A stretch of 64,000 bases of DNA, from contig JANATG010000010.1 in the NCBI GenBank assembly GCA_029449235.1, positions 62,001-126,000 on the forward strand, written 5' to 3'. Below, in pieces: positions 49,850 through 59,435 of the stretch. Position 1 is the stretch's first letter. Each line of letters begins with the position of its first letter. The notes beneath the pieces are model-generated. The model ran no database searches. It was not told the DNA's origin and saw only the letters and a program-made list of their open reading frames with translations. A program made the translations under genes and the position numbers. Source of the DNA: Linnemannia schmuckeri (taxonomy: Eukaryota > Mortierellomycota > Mortierellomycetes > Mortierellales > Mortierellaceae).

Positions 49850-51243
49850 CTACTCCTTCGTGTTCTTGTCAACGCCAATCCACAGATAGAATCCAATACG
49901 ATGCCATCCACATCGCTCCATAAAGATCATGGTCTCCAGATTGTAGTCCATACAATCAGCATGCGCAACAAGAGTCGAAGCTGAAACAGGCTCTGCATCG
50001 TCGCCTCGCGTTGTCAGAATCTCGCGTGCAAGCTTAATATGCGTCATTGCTAGACTGTGGAGAATAAGTCTACCAAGGCCAGTTTTACGGTATTCTGGCA
50101 GCACATGCAACGCCGCAATTGAAACTAGGACAGTGATGATAAGAGTAGAGACCATGTTAGACTATTGTTGCTACAAGAGGAGTGTCGGTAATAACGGCAA
50201 AAAAAAGCCACAGTTGCCAACTTACAGTCTCCGTGAGTGCCTGCCCAGGCAACCATCTCTCCCTTCTTGTCTCGGAAGCACATAGATCGCTTGATGATGA
50301 AGCGACCGTATTCCTCGTCGTACTTGACGCCGTTCGACTCAATCATACGAGGAACGTCGCTCTCTACCATTGGACCCAGCACCAACCCATCCTTCTCTTC
50401 AAGTTCCTGGCATCGAAGGCGGATCTCAGGTTCGGCCTTCATAAGCTCCTCTTCGGTAATGACGTGCTTGACTCCCCTGTTTCCGTCAGACAGTTTGCCA
50501 AACGTCTTTAAGGCGGGCATCCAAATGTCGTTGAGGCAGTAAAAGAACTGAAGACCAATTTCATCTTGTCCTATTGTCAAAGAGCATTTCAGCGATCGAA
50601 TACTTTGATAGGTCAGCAAAAAGGGGAGATTGGTTGATCGACCAAATTTAACTCGCATTGCGTGGGTTCTCATATCAATCGAAAACATACCTGGAGGAGT
50701 CTCGTTGGCGACAGGATGATCGAGAATCTCTTTCATGACCGCGACAACATTCGTTTGATGGCCCTGGATGACTGAGTCGCTCTCTAGAGCTTTGGAGAAA
50801 TTTTCCGCAGTAGCCTTGAACGAGTAATGTCCGTCAACCACGCTGCCCTCGGATGCGGCTGTTGCCGCGGCCTGCATTAGAGAATATTCACAGCTGGCGT
50901 ACACGGTGTTGGCATGCCCCGCAACCGTCACGTCGATAGTAGTGAAGACACCCTCGCCCGTGGTGTTCTGGACGGGTAAAGTGCATCGAAAGTGAGGACT
51001 GTCGACGTTAGGTTCCCAGATTATCGGCGTTGCAGTTCCTTCTGGTTGCTTACTCTTGTTGTCGTGACCTTGGTTCTTACGTTCCCTGAGTTCCAATGCT
51101 GAAACAAGGACGATACCGAATTGGGACACGGAAAAGGGGAGCTCGTGGGTAAGTTCGGCAAGGTAGTCGGCGTAGCCTGCATCAGCAGAGATGGGCTTGA
51201 GGAGGGGAAGATGAGTTGATGGAGAGGGTTCGTGTTGATGCAT
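49850..51243 (-). CDS. GNAT-family N-acetyltransferase
   Basis: The C-terminal third carries a GNAT fold that would transfer acetyl from acetyl-CoA to an amine; the substrate is unknown. Minus-strand exons 51243-50691, 50570-50226 and 50124-49850 give 390 aa. Residues 1-185 are a less conserved domain (PFSVSQFGIVLVSALELRER, FTTIDVTVAGHANTVYAS). The transferase domain begins near residue 270: DGLVLGPMVESDVPRMIESN, then CFRDKKGEMVAWAGTHGDFS, and the acetyl-CoA pyrophosphate-binding loop in LPEYRKTGLGR (R-x-x-G-x-G). It ends with FMERCGWHRIGFYLWIG. This resembles FR47-type and glycine-N-acyltransferase-like fungal proteins. The start is the first ATG of the open frame and lies in a divergent promoter shared with PAP1. 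Confidence 0.8.
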
Positions 51244-51836
51244 GGTCTTGTGGAGAGAGAAGAAGAGAGCAGAGAAAGAGAAACAGAAAAAAAAATGGAG
51301 AGGAAGGTTTTTTAAAAGAGCTGATCAGGGGCATAAAAGGAAACGATAGCACAAGTGGGTCTAGGTCCTGCTCCCCTTCCTTCCTTCCTCTCTTGCACAA
51401 TTTGCATCTGGAACAGTACTCTACGCCCAAGTCCGAATTGGTGGCACCTCCTTTCAAAGAGGAGATCGCCTCTCGTTAAAATTGTTAAGGGGAGGGAATC
51501 GGCTTAGATCAAGCTTACTCCAACGTCACCCTCCATTTTTTTTCTTGTCTTCTCCACTTCAACAGCCGTCCTTTGTTTCCCAATCAATCCGCCTCTTCTG
51601 TCTTCACTCACCACCGACAACAGCAAATCCTGGGCACATCCTTCAAGGAGAGAACACATCATTCGATACATACACCAAGGGAAAAAACATCAACTCTTCT
51701 TATCAAAATCTCGACTCAACAACAACAGCAACAACGATAACATCAGCAACTAAACAACTCAGCCTTACCATCGGACGCTTGTTTTTGATTCGCCACTCAC
51801 CCCAACACTTTCAACAACAAGGACACCAATCGCACC
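51244..51836. other. Divergent promoter between GNAT gene and PAP1
   Basis: 593 bases between divergent starts with no gene. The PAP1 side is pyrimidine-rich, then CA-rich toward the ATG, as in other leaders of this window. Confidence 0.6.
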
Positions 51837-54619
51837 ATGAGTAACCAGAATGGGTATGTTTGGCCACCCAGACTGTTGATGTACTCTACCTTATTTTCTC
51901 CTTATTGATTGCACAACTAACGGTTGTTCATACGTTCTTGTTTCAACGACTTTTAGGGCACAGCGACGACTGGGCGTGACGATGCCTATCTCAGAGGCTT
52001 TTCCAACAAAGGAGGATCTGGAAAGCAGCGACAGACTACTCCAAACCCTGAAGGATCAAGGACTGTTCGAGTCGGAAGAGGAAAGCAAGCGAAGGCAAGG
52101 ATATGAACCATGGCTACCATCGCATTGGACCTGCAACCTGAAATTTGCACGTCATAAGGCTCATTAATAACCGGAAGTTCTTTCTAATTGCGTTGATTTA
52201 ATTAGAGAGATTGTTCTTGGAAAGCTGGACAAGATGGTCAAGGAGTTTGTATACGTTGTCTATGTGCGCAGGGGATATTCAGAGCAGATTGCCAAGGAGG
52301 CTGGTGGCAAGATCTTTACCTTCGGTTCTTACCGATTGGGTGTGCATGGATCAGGTGAGAAAAACCACACACTCACTCTGCCTCTGAGAGCAACATGAAG
52401 TCATTGATAGATCTCAGTACCTAATACATTTTGCTTCATTCGCTTCGCAGGTACCGATATCGATACATTGTGCGTCGTCCCCAGATATGTGGAGCGCGAG
52501 GATTTCTTTCAGGTCATGTACGACATGCTTCGACGACGACCAGAGGTCACCGAACTCACGGCCGTCCCTGATGCATTCACTCCCGTCATTACAATGAGTT
52601 TTTCTGACATTCCTGTAAGCCAATACACTCTTTGTTTCAATATCGATGAGTTTGGGCTATTTGTCTCCTTGTCTGCTTCACAAACCACTAATACATCATG
52701 TCGTCCGCTCCCTGCTACAGATCGATTTGACGTTTGCTCGACTTGGACTTTCAACTATTCCGGATACTCTCGACCTCTCTGACGACGCTCTGCTCAGGAA
52801 CCTGGATGACCGTTGTATTCGTTCCGTGAACGGTTCTCGTGTCACTGACGAAATTTTGCGACTTGTTCCCAACATTCCAACATTCCGCCTGACACTGCGA
52901 TGTGTCAAACTGTGGGCTCAGCGTCGTGCCGTATATTCCAACATGATGGGATTCTTGGGAGGTGTCGCCTGGGCTATGCTTGTTGCCAGAGTATGCCAGT
53001 TATACCCGAATGCCTGCGCAGCTACCATCATCTCGAGATTCTTTTCGATTCTCCACCAGTGGTAAGTGATCGTGATGGAGTGCGTTCTTGTTCATTAATC
53101 ACCTATTACGAAACAGCCTTTATTTTAATTGACTGACTCGCTAGTGCTTGTCTCCCTTTTCATATCTAGGCCTTGGCCCCAGCCCGTTTTGCTCAAGCCC
53201 ATTGAGGAAGGACCACTCCAGGTTCGCGTTTGGAACCCAAAACTGTATCAAGCCGACAAAGCACACAAGATGCCCATCATCACTCCAGCCTATCCCTCCA
53301 TGTGCGCCACCCACAACGTTACCGACTCTACTAAGGCTGTCATGTTGTCCGAGTTTAAGGATGGTAAGGCTCACGAACCATTTTTTATCCGAAGTGAGCA
53401 GAGCGTTGCATGTTGCCATGGCTCCCTCTTTTGCATATGCTCACATTTATTACGTTTATGTCCCGTTCTAGCTGCTGAATTGGTGAACAGGATCATGAGT
53501 CAACGTGTCCCCTGGTCGACTTTGTTTGCAAAGGACGATTTCTTTACTCGCTATAGACATTACCTTCAGGTCATTGCCTCGTCGGATTCGGAGGAGCGTC
53601 ATCTTACCTGGTCTGGATTAGTTGAATCAAGGATACGTCACCTTGTTGCAAAGTTGGAGCGTATCGATAATCTGGTGCTTGCGCACCCATACATTAAGGG
53701 ATTTTCTAAGGTGATCAAGTACAAGACTGCAGCAGAGAAGGAGGATGCCGCACATGGCATCATTAATGCGCAGGCACAGGAGGCGGCAGAGGGCGCAGCA
53801 GATTCAGCAGATGTCCAGACCATGTGGATCTCCATCTACTACATTGGCCTGTGTATCCCCGTCCGTGAAGGTTCGTCTCAATCAACTTGGTCCCCTTGCC
53901 AATGCTTGTGTTTTGAGTCCATCTCACCCTACTCACTCTTTGAAATTTACCTTTCTTTATGTTACATAGAAGGATCTAAGGCTCACAGGAAACTGGATTT
54001 ATATCGACCCAAGGAGGAGTTTACGGAAATTGTGAAGTCGTGGGACAAGTACGACGAGCAGACGATGGGCATTGTGGTACAGCACATTCGCAGGTAAGTT
54101 TAAGGTGCCAGTCGTCGTATAAAACTTGGTTACGCGTTATGGGAGTCGAGATAGCGCACGTGAGAACATTAAGGGCTAAACATCGTCCCTATGTTATATT
54201 CATAGCTCTGCACTTCCTGCCGATGTTCTCCCTGCCGATGCTCTTGAGGATGCAGAGCAAAAGAAGAACAAGCGATCCAAGTCTGGCAAGGTAAGTGATT
54301 CGTCTCAGTCATGCCTAAGTGTCATAGAACAAGGCAATGACAAGCTGTGTTTTGGTTATTGTTCATACATATCTGCCTAACTCCTGGACTCTGTCATCTT
54401 TTGTTGTCGTACTACTAGAAAAACGCGGCGGCCGTGGATGCAAGACCTCCTACGAAGAAGCGCCGCGGATCAGCTGTCCAGAACGGCGTAGCATCGGATG
54501 CGGCATCAGTGACCTCTGTGGCTTCAGCAGACGCTACTGGAACCCCATCGGCAATAGCATCACCGATTGTGAAAAGCGATGTGTCTACTGCAAGCACCCC
54601 AGTTCTTCCTCAGGCTTGA
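51837..54619 (+). CDS. PAP1: Nuclear poly(A) polymerase Pap1
   Basis: Pap1 adds poly(A) tails to cleaved pre-mRNA in the nucleus as part of the CPF complex. Ten exons fit: 51837-51853, 51957-52094, 52206-52354, 52451-52614, 52721-53061, 53170-53363, 53472-53870, 53970-54093, 54206-54290 and 54419-54619; 603 aa (yeast 568). Motifs: GVTMPISEAFPT at the N-terminus, FGSYRLGVHG then GTDIDTL with catalytic Asp104 and Asp106, and IDLTFARL with the third, Asp158. RVTDEILRLVPNIPTFR, KLWAQRRAVYSNMMGFLGG and HNVTDSTKAVM follow, then the RNA-binding domain with HPYIKGFSKVI. A basic NLS-like PPTKKRRG sits in the Ala/Ser-rich tail. Intron 2 uses a GC donor (gcaagg at 52095): no in-phase GT exists nearby and the conserved RREIVLGKL join demands it. 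The start gives a short MSNQNG leader as in relatives. Confidence 0.95.
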
Positions 54620-55302
54620 AAAGGGGTTTTTTTAAGTTGTATCCAAAATGCTTTTTTTTTTTTTTTTTTTTTTTTTTCTTTTTATATCACGTTATCGTTT
54701 CGTTCGTTCGCTGTTGGGACTTGACCAGAAATAATGTTGTCTGTTTGCTGGTCTATTGTGGCATGCCTAATCCAAGGCTTCGCGAAGTAGTCAAAATGGA
54801 CATCATTTGTTAGGTCATTTGAAGGAATCACATACACATACGCGGGAAGCCCTTGGGATTCGGAAACTAAAAAGGAGATGTTCTATTTGCAAAGTAAGTT
54901 GTTCAAGGAAAAAAAGACACCCTTGATGATGCATCCATAGCCAAGCCGATCATGAAAATGTTGCAAATGATAAAAAAAAATCTTTGTGTTCGTTGGCGCG
55001 ATGTTGTTTGGAGTTGAAGTGGCGAGTTTTTGGTACTTCTGATGTCGTTGTACTCGTTCTTTATCGTCCGTTGTCGACTAAACGCCTACCCCTTTTTTCG
55101 TCCACGTATTTCCTTCTCTTGCTGCTGGCTATCATGAATGACTGCTGTCACAGATGTCATTCCCTTTACTTTCCCCTCCCCCTCTCTGTAAACCCTGCAT
55201 AGATTATCCTGCCACCTCTTCAAACAAATAGTTTCCATTGTAGTCCACTACAAAAAAAAAAAAAATAAAAAAAAAAATCTCATAAAATGGCAAATTGTTT
55301 CT
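54620..55302. other. Convergent 3' intergenic region
   Basis: The 683 bases between the convergent PAP1 and phytochelatin synthase genes show no gene. Contents are the T run at 54652-54677, A-rich runs near 55251-55277 just past the phytochelatin synthase stop, and unstructured A/T-rich sequence. Confidence 0.6.
54652..54677 (+). repeat. Poly(T) homopolymer downstream of PAP1
   Basis: Twenty-six T residues begin 33 bases after the PAP1 stop, probably in its 3' UTR. Confidence 0.9.
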
Positions 55303-57345
55303 TTATGGCTTGCAGTCGCAATCACAATCATGGTGCTCGTCTGCAGAAGTGAGCTCAGCGTCTATAGAATCGGTCCTCAGCTCTGGGAACGGGGAGGAGG
55401 AGCGGGAAGAAAGATCCGCCTGCGAAGGTAGGGAGACTGAGGACGAAGATGCCGTGGATGTGATATCGCTGCTGCTGATAACACTTTGAAGCCGCTTGCG
55501 CTGGATGTCGAGTTTCTGCTTGGCAGTGGCAGACACCAAGAAATAACCACGACATTCACCCGTCTCGGGATCAACTGGTAGCAAGGATTCCCAGAGTTCT
55601 TGGACGGTTGCAAAGAAGGGCGGGTACTTAAATCGGGCGGTGTCCAAGACTAGGACCTTATCCTCGCCAGCATGGTACCCACCCACAGGACTAAAATGAC
55701 CAGATCCTGTTTGTCCCAATGCCGCTCTCGAGAAGGAGAGGACCATATGGACCTGATCCGATGTAGAGACGAGTTTGATATCCTGTCGGAACTGTTCAAT
55801 CGTCGTCCTGTCGGCGCGTTTGGCAGAGACTTTGGCGTGGCAGCGGGCGAGACAGCTGAACTGGTTGAATGTAATGCCCTTTTGTTTCATTACTTCGACC
55901 GAGGTACAGCAGTCGAGTTGTTCATCCGAGTACCATCTCCAAACACCTCGCCATTGCCGGCGGGGGTCTATCTCGAGGGCGTTGAGGACCATTGAGAGAG
56001 AGGAGACGCCACAGAAGGCGGGGTCGCTTTGGGTGTTGAAGGATGTGCAAAGGCGGAAGAAACATTCTCCTGTGCCCGCGGCTATCATCTCTTGGAAGAG
56101 CTTTTTGCCACGTGGACTGGTGAAGCTGTCGAGGTGAGCGGGAAGGTCTCGACGGTAGAAAGTCGAATCGAGGACGGATTCCATCATCTCGATGACTTTT
56201 GTCTTGTCGACTGAGAGCGCTGTTGGATGGCATGGGTCACGAGTGAGAGTCACTGTCGTGGAGGTGGTAGGAGATGAAGCTGTTGTTGTGATGTTATCAG
56301 CAGAAGACACCTGGTTAAGGTTGTTGTTGTCGAGAGTGTCGTCTTCCAAGGTAACCGGATCCAATTCATCGAGAATCGTCAACACCGCACACCAAGAAGG
56401 TCTTTTTGCCCTCTCCGCCTGAATACACTGGCGGACCAAGTCCAGCACACGCGGAGGTGGGGCCTTCGAGAACCGATGTGCCATATCCTCAGGCCGCACC
56501 AACACGGGGGTATCAATACTCTCAAAGGGCCGTTCCTCCGTCGCAATCTCCCAAGCCAAGATCCCGAATGTGTACATATCATCCTGCTCCACCGAGAGTT
56601 CCTCTGCTATTGGCTCCTGATTCAGGGTATTCTTCAACTGGAGAAGTGTCGTTGGTGGGAGGAAACGCCAGGAGTGTGTGCGGCCCAGGATATAGTCCCG
56701 ACGGTGAGAGCGTGAGGCATGCCAGGAGAGGAATGCACGCCGGTTGGTGTCGAGGAAAATAGTATCGCTGGATAAGGAGCCAAGCTGTTGACCGGGGAGG
56801 TGGCACTGGATGTAGTGGAGTGCTGTTGCAATGTCCTTCAGAACTGCAATCTTGCTCCTCCAACAGCTCTTGGCTCCAGGTTGTTGATTGTCGCTTCCTG
56901 CTACTCTTTCTTGAGAAGTGTCTGCTGTCATCAGAAAGTCGCCTCTGTCAAGGCTGTCGCGAAGTGATCCTCGGTCATAGTAATCCACCACAAAGATCGG
57001 TCTCTCCACAGTGCTATATGCACTCGCGACAGAATCGGGGACAAACCCAGTCGACGTTGCATCACATTGTCCCCTCTCACTATCGCCACGACTCTTCAGA
57101 GTACCACGGACACGGACCAATTGAGGCGGCTTCTGATTATTATCCAGCTGCGAATCGATGATATACAACCAGGACTCCATATCCCTTCGAAGTCCACATC
57201 CGTTGGTGTGTTTGGCCTGTTGCAAAAGGACGTTGTCGACCCCGAGACGGGCCCTGGCAAGGGTTGTAAAGTCATTACTGCGTGCCGGTGAACGGAGAGG
57301 GGTAATGTCGGACAATAAGTCCTGTTTAACCACGACTGGTGGCAT
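55303..57345 (-). CDS. Pseudokinase-phytochelatin synthase fusion
   Basis: The C-terminal half is a phytochelatin synthase, the papain-like enzyme that joins gamma-glutamylcysteine from glutathione onto another glutathione to make metal-binding phytochelatins (Cd, Zn, As detoxification). The whole 680-aa frame is one exon. Residues 390-605 hold the catalytic domain: PAFCGVSSLSMVLNAL (Cys445), GQTGSGHFSPVGGY (His550), VLVLDTARFKYPPF (Asp568), plus the conserved Cys479-Cys480 pair and CLARC (498, 502). All triad positions match the plant enzymes. Residues 110-330 look like a protein kinase domain: FVVDYYDRGSLRDSL (hinge), IAVLKDIATALHYI (helix E), DDMYTFGILAWEIATEERPF and QAERAKRPSWCAVLTILDEL. 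The catalytic HRD loop reads LGSLSSDTIFLD and the DFG site reads SWHAS, so it should be catalytically dead. The last eight residues are DCDCDCKP with two preceding His, a likely metal ligand. Lack of introns sets it apart from every protein-coding neighbour over 200 aa except the HNH-like gene. Confidence 0.9.
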   Translation of the reverse strand: MPPVVVKQDLLSDITPLRSPARSNDFTTLARARLGVDNVLLQQAKHTNGCGLRRDMESWLYIIDSQLDNNQKPPQLVRVRGTLKSRGDSERGQCDATSTGFVPDSVASAYSTVERPIFVVDYYDRGSLRDSLDRGDFLMTADTSQERVAGSDNQQPGAKSCWRSKIAVLKDIATALHYIQCHLPGQQLGSLSSDTIFLDTNRRAFLSWHASRSHRRDYILGRTHSWRFLPPTTLLQLKNTLNQEPIAEELSVEQDDMYTFGILAWEIATEERPFESIDTPVLVRPEDMAHRFSKAPPPRVLDLVRQCIQAERAKRPSWCAVLTILDELDPVTLEDDTLDNNNLNQVSSADNITTTASSPTTSTTVTLTRDPCHPTALSVDKTKVIEMMESVLDSTFYRRDLPAHLDSFTSPRGKKLFQEMIAAGTGECFFRLCTSFNTQSDPAFCGVSSLSMVLNALEIDPRRQWRGVWRWYSDEQLDCCTSVEVMKQKGITFNQFSCLARCHAKVSAKRADRTTIEQFRQDIKLVSTSDQVHMVLSFSRAALGQTGSGHFSPVGGYHAGEDKVLVLDTARFKYPPFFATVQELWESLLPVDPETGECRGYFLVSATAKQKLDIQRKRLQSVISSSDITSTASSSSVSLPSQADLSSRSSSPFPELRTDSIDAELTSADEHHDCDCDCKP

Positions 57346-57370
57346 TGGTCCTGGAAGGTGCTTGTTTGTT

Positions 57371-57390
57371 GAGGTGAGGTGAGGTGAGGT
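57371..57390 (+). repeat. Four tandem GAGGT pentamers
   Basis: Perfect 5-bp repeat, four copies, 26 bases upstream of the phytochelatin synthase start (CTCAC/ACCTC on its coding strand), within the 379-bp divergent promoter shared with VPS20. A regulatory role is only suggested by location. Confidence 0.7.
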
Positions 57391-57724
57391 AGGGATGAAT
57401 GCGAGTTTGTGTAGATGAATCGGGTCGGGTAGAAGATGGAGTTAGATGGGGAGAGACCCATGCAAAACGCCGCATTTTTTGTATTTTTTTATTCCCGCAC
57501 CACGCCCCAGGAACAACGTTAGGACACGCCACCAATGTATCCATATGTCACGTGGAATGTACAACCATGGCGTGCATACTCAAGGAGACTCTTTTCGGCC
57601 CTTGGCATTCCTCCTCTTCTCGCTCTCACTCTCCTTTCTCTCCATCAGCGAATTGACCATCTCTGCGACATCAACAACAGCAGCAGCAACAACAACCTAC
57701 CCACTCTTTTTACTCATCAGCGCA

Positions 57725-58852
57725 ATGGGAAGTTCGTCGTCCAAGGGAGCAGCCAAGATTACAGCTCATGACCGGGCCATCCTCGACCTTAAAGTGCAGC
57801 GAGACAAGCTGAGGCAATACAATAAACGAGTATGCAATACAAGTCTCTTCTCACCGCATCAATTGGTTTTACCTTCAAGCCACCATTCTATCCCTAATCT
57901 CCTCTCCTCACTGTTGTCGTTCTTGTATTAATCGACATAGCTCGAGGGTGTGGTGGAAAAGGAATTGAAGCTGGCAAAGGGCCATCTGGCCAAGGGCGAG
58001 AAACAGCGGGCCCTTTTGGCCCTCCGCCGCAAAAAGTTCCAGGAGTCCCTTCTCGAAAAGACTGTTCTCCAAATGACCAACCTAGACGAACTGGTAAGTC
58101 CATACACACACATATATATTTATCTTGTTTTTCATTCATGTTCTTATCATTGCGTTACAACTATACCCGAAAGCAGCCATTCCTCTCTCCTCATTCTTTG
58201 TTTCTTATGGCAACAAAATAGACAATGTCGATTGAGCAGGCAATGGTGGAGAAGCAAGTGTTTGCAGGACTAGCGGCAGGAAACCAGGTTCTGAAAGAAC
58301 TACACAAGGAAATGTCGTTGGCTGATGTTGAGAAGTTGATGGACGAGACTGCGGATAGTATTGCGTACCAGAATGAGATTGATGAGCTTCTGAGTACACG
58401 ACTCTCTGTTGCTGATGAGGAGGATATCGAACGGGAGCTGGATCTTATGGTCGTAAGTCTCGGAAGAGAGAGAGCGAGGGAGAGGCTGTTATCGTGCTGA
58501 TTCATGGACGGGTATATGGGTCTTGTTTTTTTTATTCGTGTGGGTCTCGAGGAGGATGATTAACATATTTTCTATCCCTTCCCCGATGTTGTGTACGATA
58601 GGAGGAGGAGACAAAGGCATTGCTTCCAAACACACCAGTGAGCTCACTGCCAGAACTCGAGCAACAACCAGTAAAAGAAGGTATGTTACCGGATGTCTCA
58701 TCGGTCACTACGTTGTTATTCACAGGAACAGGAGACATAGACACTAATCGCAATTTTCATTTTACCAAACAAATGTAGACGAAGAGCCAGTTCCTACGAA
58801 AAAAGTGGCGGGAAAGAACAGGAGGACGGCAAACGAACCTATGCTGGCATAG
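57725..58852 (+). CDS. VPS20: ESCRT-III subunit Vps20 (CHMP6)
   Basis: Vps20 receives ESCRT-II on endosomes and nucleates Snf7 filaments for multivesicular-body sorting. Five exons (57725-57829, 57941-58093, 58222-58452, 58602-58680, 58779-58852) give 213 aa, the family's usual size. Gly2 followed by SSSSK is a myristoylation signal. The basic helical N-terminal half reads RAILDLKVQRDKLRQYNKR and KGEKQRALLALRRKKFQESL. The helix TMSIEQAMVEKQVFAGLAAG is family-typical. The acidic half contains MDETADSIAYQNEIDELLS and the C-terminal MIM-type tail (LPELEQQPVKEDEEPVP). All introns have clean GT-AG ends in matching phase. Confidence 0.93.
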
Positions 58853-59189
58853 CCTCCTCATGCTTCCTGGAGGTACTCTTTTTTCACACACACAACGTAT
58901 CCATGATCTAACTGTGCCTGGCCTCCTCGCTTTGTCCATGATAATGCGGAGGCACCGTCTCCATTGACACATTTCTACAAACAAATAAAATTGACCGTTT
59001 CGCGTACTTTTGCCTCCCTCGTTTTGCAGTGGGTACTTCTCTCGATCGTGCTTCTTTTTCTTTCTCTACGCTCTTCTTCGCAGCGGTCATGCTGCCCTTT
59101 GGTACGAAGTATTTGGCGTACAGATTACTTTTGTCCCTATTCCACATTTGACGAGTCTAACGCGCGCTCAGGAGCATTGGGAATCTATA

Positions 59190-59400
59190 CGAAGAACCTC
59201 CTTCCAATGCCCTTTTTTCCCCCTTTTCTCTTTTCCTTTTCATTTCTTCAACTTTACCCTGTCGCCCCATCCCCCCTCCCCCTGACATACCCTTCCTTCA
59301 TCCTCTCAAAACTCAGCGGCATTTTATCCTTTTCATTCTTCCTCTCAACTTCACCTCACTCACTCGCCTCTCAGATACATATATACTCCTACCCTTCCTT
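59190..59400 (+). promoter_or_regulatory. Pyrimidine-rich promoter block
   Basis: A C/T-rich run on the plus strand ends about 35 bases before the start codon at 59436, the same arrangement as at GPC1, PMA1 and the HNH-like gene. Confidence 0.4.
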
Positions 59401-59435
59401 TTCTTAACAATATACCTTTTCTTACTACCACCTCA

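Noticed and set aside
14486..54619. An RNA-processing gene cluster (Cid-type enzyme, PAT1, UTP22, PAP1)
   Set aside because: The genes are on both strands, tens of kilobases apart and interleaved with unrelated genes, so chance proximity is the simpler reading.
57346..57724. Metal-response element (TGCRCNC) upstream of the phytochelatin synthase
   Set aside because: No convincing match was found in the divergent promoter; only the GAGGT repeat stands out.
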